Shown: one piece after another, positions 26,138 through 33,224 of the stretch
How positions within the stretch are numbered: position 1 is the first letter of the stretch
Layout: each line of letters starts with the position of its first letter
Made by a program: the position numbers and the translations under genes
Assembly (NCBI RefSeq): GCF_004123835.1
Contig: NZ_MZMU01000018.1
Span: 1-64,000, forward strand
DNA: 64,000 nucleotides
DNA from: Rhizobium leguminosarum
Lineage (GTDB): Bacteria; Pseudomonadota; Alphaproteobacteria; Rhizobiales; Rhizobiaceae
Direction: 5' to 3'
Notes under the pieces: generated by a model
What the model was told of the DNA's origin: nothing
Databases searched by the model: none
Seen by the model: the letters and a program-made list of their open reading frames with translations, nothing else

Positions 26138-27247
26138 ATGCCGACACCACAGCAACCCAGTCTAATAGTTCGACAGAAATCCCCACCGAACATCGAGTTT
26201 CCGTTTCCGTCGCTCTCCGATTGGCTGATCCCAACCGAGCAGTTCTTCGTGCGAAACCATTTCCCCTCGCCGGAACTCGATGCGCGAGACTGGAGATTGC
26301 GCGTTGGCGGGGCGGTGGAGCGGCCGATCGAACTTGGCCTCGACAGCATCAAGGCGATGCGGAGCACGACTTTCACCGCCGTCGTCGAGTGCGCAGGGAA
26401 CGGGCGCGTCTACTATGTGCCGCCGAGGGAGGGGTTGCAGTGGCAGAACGGAGCCGTCGGCAATGCCGCCTGGACAGGTGTTCTTCTCCGCGAGATTTTG
26501 GAAATGGCGGGCGTTAAGCGAACCGCACGTGAGATTCTGCTCGCAGGCGCCGACAGCGGCGTCGTCGACACGAACAAGAAAACGGCTTCTCCCGGCCCCA
26601 TCGCTTTTGCGCGCAGTTTACCGCTCGAGAAGGCCATGGCTGACAGCACGATCCTTGCCTATTCGATGAACGAGGAGCCGTTGACGCGCGATCACGGCTA
26701 CCCGCTACGCGCGGTCGTGGGTGGCTGGTTCGGCATGGCTTGGGTCAAGTGGATCACTGATATCACGGTTGTGGAGCAACCGTTCCTTGGCTACTGGCAG
26801 GCGCGCGACTATTTCCGTTGGGAGCGCAGCCTCGGGGAACCCAGGCTGGTCCCCCTTGCGGAGATGGAGGTCAAAGCGCAGATCGCGCGTCCCGTACAGG
26901 GAGCGCATCTCATCGTCGGCCAACCGTACCGGATTTTCGGAGCCGCCTGGAGCGGAGAGGCTGCTATCCGGCAGGTGCAGGTCTGCACCGGAGATGGCAG
27001 TAGCTGGCGCGAGGGAAGGCTTCTCGAAACAGAACGTCCCTTTGCATGGCGCTTGTGGGAGTACATGTGGACCCCTGAAGACGTGGGGCGATACATACTG
27101 CGATGTCGCGCGATCGATGGGGCGGGGTGCGTGCAGCCCGACCTCCAGCATTCCGACTGCGAGAGCTACGCGGCCAATTGGATCATTCCGGTGGAGGTTA
27201 CGGTCGTTCCCGAGCCACAGACGTACCAGGAGGAATTCGTGATCTAA
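26138..27247 (+). CDS. Sulfite oxidase-like molybdopterin enzyme
   Basis: This 369-residue protein belongs to the sulfite oxidase fold. It has PTEQFFVRNHFPSPELDARD at the start and the molybdenum-ligand cysteine in AVVECAGNGR (about residue 80). EPLTRDHGYPLRAVVGGWFG and GMAWVKWITDI follow, then a C-terminal dimerisation domain with an immunoglobulin-like fold. Sulfite oxidases normally read CAGNRR; here the second R is replaced, so the substrate may not be sulfite. No signal peptide is present, so it should be cytoplasmic. AAGGGGAGACGAGG before ATG 26138 sets the start; earlier in-frame codons lie in the RIME. No haem partner gene is nearby. Confidence 0.88.
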   Translation: MPTPQQPSLIVRQKSPPNIEFPFPSLSDWLIPTEQFFVRNHFPSPELDARDWRLRVGGAVERPIELGLDSIKAMRSTTFTAVVECAGNGRVYYVPPREGLQWQNGAVGNAAWTGVLLREILEMAGVKRTAREILLAGADSGVVDTNKKTASPGPIAFARSLPLEKAMADSTILAYSMNEEPLTRDHGYPLRAVVGGWFGMAWVKWITDITVVEQPFLGYWQARDYFRWERSLGEPRLVPLAEMEVKAQIARPVQGAHLIVGQPYRIFGAAWSGEAAIRQVQVCTGDGSSWREGRLLETERPFAWRLWEYMWTPEDVGRYILRCRAIDGAGCVQPDLQHSDCESYAANWIIPVEVTVVPEPQTYQEEFVI

Positions 27248-27595
27248 TCACCGCATGGGGCGGAATGGCGGCTTGGCGCAACAGCGACCCGCGTTGTCCC
27301 TGCGTCATGTCCGCTTTGCAGCAACAGCGACGGGTGGCTCGATGACCATTATGAGGGCGCAAACCGGAAGCACTGATGTCCGTCATTGGCTCGAAAGCAC
27401 TCACGGGTTTGTCATTGACCATGTTGCGACGAAGCGGTCGGGGATCGTTGGCTGCGGCGCTCTACAAATGAACAGTCCAAGTCGCTTGGGCAGCAGGCAG
27501 CGTCCACGCCTATAGATTTCTATTGGGTAACCCCCGTGTTATGATCCACATCCTGGCGTCGTCCGCCGTGGGTTCTGCACACGGAGACTTGTCTC
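27248..27595. other. 348-bp spacer with a degenerate repeat copy
   Basis: Bases 27309-27377 align with the copies at 25799 and 21802; the 22 bases at 27356-27377 are identical to 21802-21823. No gene is visible. The right end should hold the promoter for the next cyclase; a GTTATGAT element at 27538-27545 is a possible -10 but I see no convincing -35. Confidence 0.5.
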
Positions 27596-29002
27596 ATGAG
27601 CGAAGTGGACGTACTTTTTGCCTCCCTGCGACAGGCGGCTGACCCGCGGACGGTCGAGTGCATCGAAAACGTCGTCACGCATGGCTCGGATCGCGAGCTC
27701 AATCGCATCAATGCGCTCGCTTTCGCCGATAAGCACCATCTCGATGAAGAGAAAACCATCGCCGCGTTTCTCCATGCAGCCCGCATAGGCGCGTTCGAGA
27801 TGACCTGGAATGTCCTTTGCCCGGGATGCGGCGGCGTCCTCGACAGCGGAGCAACCCTCAAAACCGTCGTCCACGAGACGTACCATTGCGCGCTCTGCGC
27901 GGCCGGATACGAGCCGACCCTCGACGAGATGGTCGAGGTCACGTTTACGGTCAGCCCGCGCGTGCGCAGGATTGCCGGTCACGATCCCGATCGGTTGCCG
28001 CCGCTCGAGTACTACCGCCAGATCTTCTTTAGCTCCGGGGTCGACCTGCCTGACGATCTCGAAGCAAGGTTTTCGCGCATCCAGCTGGAGATGATCGAGT
28101 TGGCTCCGGGCGAGAAGGCCTTCGTTTCCCTGCAACTGCCGGCGCAGTTCGTCATCATCTTCGATCCGGTGACACACTCGGCGCAGTTCATCGACGTGCA
28201 GGGCGAGCCCACCGACGAACGTCAAACCCTCTCGATGATCATCAGCCGAACGCATGCGCTGAACGAAACGCTGACCCTGCGCCCGGGCTCACTGCGGCTG
28301 ACGCTTGAGAACCACACCGATCGCAGGGTGGTGCCGAATGTCTGCATCGCAGGAGACGAGCTGCACGACCTCTTGGGCCGCAGGCGGCCTTTCCTGACAG
28401 CCAAGCGCCTGCTGACGAACCAGAGCTTCCGCGACATCTATCGGACCGACACGCTCGACGTCGACCAGCGCCTCAAGATCACCAGCCTGACTTTCCTCTT
28501 CACCGATTTAAGGGGCTCGACCGCGCTTTACGAGCGCGTCGGAGATCTTGCCGCTTTCGATCTGGTGCGAGCGCATTTCCGGGTTCTTCACGAAATCGTC
28601 GCCACAGAGGCCGGAGCGGTCGTCAAGACCATTGGCGATGCCGTGATGGCCACCTTCCCGAGCCCGGACCGCGCGGTGGCGGCGGCACTCAAGATGCGGG
28701 AGGCGATGCTTCGGTTAAATGCCGAACACGGTAGCGATGATCTTCTGCTGAAGATCGGCATCCATGAGGGACCATGCCTCGCCGTCAACCTGAACGACCG
28801 GCAGGACTATTTCGGCCAGACCGTCAATATCGCCTCCCGCGTCCAGGGCCTTGCCGATCCCAATGTGATCATGACGACGGAGGCGATCGTTGAGGATGCC
28901 CAAGTTTCAGAGATCCTCCGCGACAGCGGCATCACATCGGCCTCCCGAATGGCGGAGCTTCAGGGGATCGGGAGAGAGGTCAGGATTTTTGCGCTGTCGT
29001 GA
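27596..29002 (+). CDS. Class III nucleotide cyclase with N-terminal DUF5939-type domain
   Basis: The 468-residue protein has two parts. The N-terminal 270 residues contain a zinc-ribbon-like pair (VLCPGCGG and YHCALCAAGY, about residues 78-102) and resemble the DUF5939 domain that precedes adenylate cyclase domains. The C-terminal cyclase domain (residues about 295-465) has both metal aspartates (FLFTDLRGSTALYERV, VKTIGDAVMATF) and the NIASRVQGLA motif. It likely makes a cyclic nucleotide in response to an N-terminal sensor. GGAGACTTGTCTC precedes the ATG. It is a second, unrelated cyclase architecture within 4 kb of the first. Confidence 0.87.
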   Translation: MSEVDVLFASLRQAADPRTVECIENVVTHGSDRELNRINALAFADKHHLDEEKTIAAFLHAARIGAFEMTWNVLCPGCGGVLDSGATLKTVVHETYHCALCAAGYEPTLDEMVEVTFTVSPRVRRIAGHDPDRLPPLEYYRQIFFSSGVDLPDDLEARFSRIQLEMIELAPGEKAFVSLQLPAQFVIIFDPVTHSAQFIDVQGEPTDERQTLSMIISRTHALNETLTLRPGSLRLTLENHTDRRVVPNVCIAGDELHDLLGRRRPFLTAKRLLTNQSFRDIYRTDTLDVDQRLKITSLTFLFTDLRGSTALYERVGDLAAFDLVRAHFRVLHEIVATEAGAVVKTIGDAVMATFPSPDRAVAAALKMREAMLRLNAEHGSDDLLLKIGIHEGPCLAVNLNDRQDYFGQTVNIASRVQGLADPNVIMTTEAIVEDAQVSEILRDSGITSASRMAELQGIGREVRIFALS

Positions 29003-29380
29003 GGTTAATCTTCTCTTCGACGTCAAGTGAACTTGAGCAATTTCCGCAAACGGCTGGAAGCGGACTTTCATTGGGCAATCAGTATTCGGCAGCTTTGCGC
29101 CTTTATTCCGGCTGTTTAGGAAGGCTAGGCAGCATCCCTCGAGCGGACGATTCGCATATTTTCAGTCTGCAATGACGCCAGTGTAGCCAAGCCAAAACGA
29201 GCTAGGTATTCTCACGCGAGCTCCATTGTTGCGAATAGCGAGTTCTTCCAAATCTATGCGGATCTGGATGTACCGCATTGTCTAAACTTACGGCTCGACA
29301 GGAAGGCGCTGTTACTCGACCGCATATCGCTTCCGCAGCGCAGGTGTTGCCGCCTCAATCCAGGCTGAGAAGAAGCGCTG
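29003..29380. other. 378-bp spacer with an inverted copy of the degenerate repeat
   Basis: CTTTCATTGGGCAATCAG (29065-29082) is the exact reverse complement of 21819-21836 and is followed by a GCTTTGCGCC end, giving an inverted repeat copy here. No gene is visible. This marks the boundary between the chromosomal-type region and the restriction island. Confidence 0.5.
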
Positions 29381-30799
29381 TCAGGGCGCGCTCATTGGCA
29401 CGCCGGATTGGAAAATTCGATACTCAAATCGCACTCGATCGGCAGATGCGCCGCGGCTGTCGTCGGAAATCGCTAGGACCCTTCCAACCAAGACCTCACC
29501 CGTCTTGTTCAACGCGGCAAAGGCTTCGCCTAGGGCAATCGTGTAAGTGTGTGAGCTGCCGTCGAACTCCCCCATGTCGAGGAGATCGTCCCGAACAACG
29601 CCCGTCAACCGCACAATCGCGATTAGCGTAGGCGTACGATACAGGTGCACCTTTGTATCGCTTGCTTTGGAAAAGCGCAGATCAATGCTGCCCAAAGGCG
29701 ACGGCACACTAATCTGTCCATCGTCGCGCGAATAATCGAAGTCGATCTCACCTGATGCCAACGCCAGACCCGATGGGCCCGTCCGCCGAACTTTTGAGGC
29801 CGCGGAAGCTTGCATCCGTACCGCAGAGTTCGCTGACGCTTCGGCTGACCGAACCTCCTCCACAATTTCGTCCGCCGTGCCGAACTGCCGCAGCAGCTCG
29901 GCGAGGCTGGAGAGATGAAGATTGTTCCCGCCTGATGCCCTACGATACTCGATCAGCAGTTCGGGGCGGGTGAAGACGGGCTCGCCACCCGAGCGCACGA
30001 ACCAGTCCGCCTTCTCCTCGCCAGTGACGAATACCAAGTCCTTCTGCTTTTCTCTGCCGATTCGTAGCAGCGCTTTCCAGATAAGAAAATCGCCAATGCC
30101 GGTGTCCGACTTGCCCCCGTCTTTGTAGCCCGGAGGTATCTTGTTCGCTAATCGGTCCGTCCATTCTGTCTGAAGCGCTTCTCGTTCTTCCTCGTGTTCG
30201 ATGACGTTGCCCGCGGCGAATACCTCCGCGTAAAGGGTGGTGACAGGGTCGTTACCACGCCACGCAGTCACGCCAGTGCGAATACGGCCCAGCGCCTTTA
30301 GATAGGCTTTGCGTCCATCGGCAAGATCCTGTCCGGCCTTTTTCAGCTCGTCGTACCCGTCCAGACCTTCTAGAATTGGAGAGACGACCCCTTCGACCGA
30401 AATTCTGGAAGAGAGATCCGCGATCGTCTTCAGAAGCTCGGCGATCTTGCGATCCCTGTGCTTGATAAACTCGCGGGCAGATCGTGCAGGTAGAAACAGC
30501 CGCCCTTCTTCGGCAAGCTTCTTATAAGTTGCCGCAAGTGCGCCAAGGTCGTCCTTTCCGATGGCGTAAGGCAGCAACAGTGCATTTGTATCGATCGCGA
30601 CCAGGACGTCAGAATCGGCAACGCCAGCGACCAAGCTGGAGCGCAGGAGATCGATTGGGTCCGGGAATATGTCTTCGAGCAGGAATGGGTTTGCCGCCAC
30701 CGCCCGATCATCGCGCCTGGACGGCGGGGCCGTCTGGCGTTTTTCGACTTCCAGCACTGCCGCTGCCTCCAACGCCGCTTCCCCCTTGTTTTTGCTCAT
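29381..30799 (-). CDS. PIN-like (DUF4935-type) nuclease domain protein
   Basis: This 472-residue protein has a PIN-like domain (residues about 55-310) with the expected acidic positions: DVLVAIDTNALLLPY, LPARSAREFIKHRDRK, SDTGIGDFLIWKALL and VFVTGEEKADWF. They match the metal-binding residues of PIN nucleases, many of which cut RNA. The C-terminal 150 residues are beta-rich (SGEIDFDYSRDDGQ to the end) and unrecognised. ATG 30799 is chosen because the upstream extension overlaps the methylase promoter region and is arginine-rich; a clear ribosome site is missing. It is divergent from the Mod-Res pair, which suggests a shared defence role, for example abortive cleavage when restriction fails. 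Confidence 0.75.
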   Translation of the reverse strand: MSKNKGEAALEAAAVLEVEKRQTAPPSRRDDRAVAANPFLLEDIFPDPIDLLRSSLVAGVADSDVLVAIDTNALLLPYAIGKDDLGALAATYKKLAEEGRLFLPARSAREFIKHRDRKIAELLKTIADLSSRISVEGVVSPILEGLDGYDELKKAGQDLADGRKAYLKALGRIRTGVTAWRGNDPVTTLYAEVFAAGNVIEHEEEREALQTEWTDRLANKIPPGYKDGGKSDTGIGDFLIWKALLRIGREKQKDLVFVTGEEKADWFVRSGGEPVFTRPELLIEYRRASGGNNLHLSSLAELLRQFGTADEIVEEVRSAEASANSAVRMQASAASKVRRTGPSGLALASGEIDFDYSRDDGQISVPSPLGSIDLRFSKASDTKVHLYRTPTLIAIVRLTGVVRDDLLDMGEFDGSSHTYTIALGEAFAALNKTGEVLVGRVLAISDDSRGASADRVRFEYRIFQSGVPMSAP

Positions 30800-31082
30800 T
30801 TTGTGCGTTGCTCCAGCGCGGATCAGTCCGCCTATCCTCAACTGTAAAGACATCTTCGCCCGGCGGCGAATCCGTACTGAATGTTCTCGACTCGAAGCTG
30901 ATAAATGCTGCAATTGAAGCGATTTGTCGCTAGGAGTAGCGCCTGATACGCGAATCTCTTTTAAAGCTCTCCATGTGCCTCGACGAGTCGCCAGGTTGCG
31001 TGATTGCTTGTCAGGCTCTGCTGGCAATGTCATTCAACATCGGCGAGAGGGAAACGCGACAACAATTTTTCGGGGGGATCGC

Positions 31083-33224
31083 TTGTCACGGCTGACGGAG
31101 CTACTGAGCCAGGTTAAACTAAGCGATCCGCAGCTTGGTCAAGATCTCGAGCGCGAGTTTCGTGCTCTTGCATCGCGTCGCGCCTTCGGACTGAATTTCG
31201 AGCGTCATCGGCCGGAAGCTGTCGAGCTTCCAGGGCGCCCAGTGCGCAAAGGCGATAAGGTTCGTATTTGTGCGCCGCGAGGTTCCGCTGGGCCGGGTGC
31301 ACGTGATCTCTGGACCGTCCGCGATATCGATCGCATTAATCAAACCGCCGACGTCGAGCGATTGAGCTCTAGCGCGGAGGAGGCGGCCAGGCGAACTGTC
31401 GACCTAGGCGATCTCGTTGTGATGGCTGAGTTTCGCGACATCATCTATCCGGGGCTTGTCAGCACCGGCGCGGTGAAACGCTCTGACACCCGCCCGACCC
31501 ATGTCGTTATCAATGGTGAAAATTTTCACGCGCTTCAGGCGCTGACGTTCAGTAATCGCGGGCGGATCGATGCGATTTACATCGACCCCCCCTACAATTC
31601 GGGCGCGCGGGACTGGAAATACAACAATGATTACGTCGAGGCTGAGGATCAGTATCGACATAGTAAATGGCTTGCCATGATGGAGCGGCGGCTCCGCATC
31701 GCGCGTGAGTTGATGCGGCCAGAACGCAGCGTGATCTTGGTCAGCATCGACGAAAAGGAGGTCCACCGCCTCGCGCTGCTCATCGAGCAGGTCTTCCCGG
31801 AAGCAGATATCCAGATGGTGACAAGCGTCATCAGCGCGAAGGGTGCGGTGAGGGTCGGCAAATTTTCACGGGTTGAAGAACACATCTTTGTCGTAACGCT
31901 AGGCGAGGCAAAACTCATCCCTTGGGTGCGCAACATGCTTGACCCCATTAAGGGCGACGCCGGCGACCAGCAAGCACTCGAATGGTTAGGTCTGCGCCGG
32001 CGCGAACCGAGCAGCACGCGGGGAGCTCGGCCTAACCAATTCTATCCAATCTTCGTCGACGAGGCGACTGGACGCCTCCAAGCGGTCGGCAACCCGGTCC
32101 CGGACGGTATCGACCGTGAAACTATCGCCCTTCCTCCAGGCAGCGTCGCGCTGTGGCCGCTAAAGCCGGACGGGACAGAGATGCTCTGGGGCCTAACGCC
32201 TGAGGTCCTTAAGCGCAATTGGGCGAGGGGATACGTTCGTGTGAATCGCTGGAACCGCACAACGCTTAGCGGGACAGTCCAATATCTTGCCGGCGGCACG
32301 ATCTCAGCGATCACGGCGGGAGCGATTCAAATAACCGGCAAGGCTCGTGATGGCTCGGTTATCGGCACCGTGGCGACCGATGATGATGCCCCACCACCAA
32401 AGCGCGTCTGGAACCTCGCGTCACATAATGCGGAGATTGGAGGAACGAGTGTCTTGAGCAACCTCCTGGTCGGTCGGCGCTTTCCCTACCCTAAGTCGCT
32501 CTACGCGGTTGAAGATATCCTTCGTTTCTTCATAACTGATATTCCCGATGCAGTGATTCTTGACTTCTTTGCCGGGTCAGGAACGACCGCACACGCAGTC
32601 ATGCGCCTCAACCGCCAAGATGGTGGGTCGAGACGCGCAATCTGCGTCACCAACAATGAGGTTAGCGCCGAGGAGCAGACAGCGTTGCGGCGTAGCGGCT
32701 TGCGACCGGGCGATGAGGAGTGGGAGCGACTTGGGATATGCGACTACATCACCAAGCCTCGTATTGCCGCCGCAATCACTGGGAAACGTGCTGATGGCAC
32801 GGCCGTCCCCGGTGACTACCGGTTTAATGATGAATTCCCGATGGCCGAAGGCTTCGCCGAGAATGCGGAATTTTTTACCCTCACTTATGAAACGCCGATC
32901 GCAGTCAGCCACAACCTCGCGTTTCAGCGTGTTGCCCCGTTGCTCTGGCTTCGCGCCGGCGCCTTTGGCGATCGTATTAATGAGGTCCCGGCTGACGGCT
33001 GGATGATCGTCCAGGCGTACGGTCTACTTGTCGATCTAGACAGAGCATCGGAGTTTTGCGCAGCGATGAGGGAAGCCGAAAACGCCACGCACGCTTTTAT
33101 CGTGACAAATGACGACAGGCGCTACCAATCGGTGTCGCGCCAGCTTCCGAATGGGATCGAGGCGGTGCGTCTTTACGAGTCTTATCTGTCCAATTTCCGG
33201 TTCGTCAGCGGGGGCACCGAATGA
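31083..33224 (+). CDS. Type III-like site-specific DNA methyltransferase (Mod)
   Basis: This 713-residue beta-class N6-adenine/N4-cytosine methylase has the catalytic IYIDPPYNSGARDWKYNNDY (about residue 165), then the S-adenosylmethionine motif VILDFFAGSGTTAHAVM (about residue 495); motif IV before motif I is the order expected of Mod subunits. A TTG at 31083, with GGGGGGATCGC just before it, gives the N-terminus LSRLTELLSQVKLSDPQLGQ seen in this family and is preferred over the upstream frame start at 30924. The region between the motifs should carry target recognition. It overlaps the res gene by 4 bp. Confidence 0.85.
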   Translation: MSRLTELLSQVKLSDPQLGQDLEREFRALASRRAFGLNFERHRPEAVELPGRPVRKGDKVRICAPRGSAGPGARDLWTVRDIDRINQTADVERLSSSAEEAARRTVDLGDLVVMAEFRDIIYPGLVSTGAVKRSDTRPTHVVINGENFHALQALTFSNRGRIDAIYIDPPYNSGARDWKYNNDYVEAEDQYRHSKWLAMMERRLRIARELMRPERSVILVSIDEKEVHRLALLIEQVFPEADIQMVTSVISAKGAVRVGKFSRVEEHIFVVTLGEAKLIPWVRNMLDPIKGDAGDQQALEWLGLRRREPSSTRGARPNQFYPIFVDEATGRLQAVGNPVPDGIDRETIALPPGSVALWPLKPDGTEMLWGLTPEVLKRNWARGYVRVNRWNRTTLSGTVQYLAGGTISAITAGAIQITGKARDGSVIGTVATDDDAPPPKRVWNLASHNAEIGGTSVLSNLLVGRRFPYPKSLYAVEDILRFFITDIPDAVILDFFAGSGTTAHAVMRLNRQDGGSRRAICVTNNEVSAEEQTALRRSGLRPGDEEWERLGICDYITKPRIAAAITGKRADGTAVPGDYRFNDEFPMAEGFAENAEFFTLTYETPIAVSHNLAFQRVAPLLWLRAGAFGDRINEVPADGWMIVQAYGLLVDLDRASEFCAAMREAENATHAFIVTNDDRRYQSVSRQLPNGIEAVRLYESYLSNFRFVSGGTE

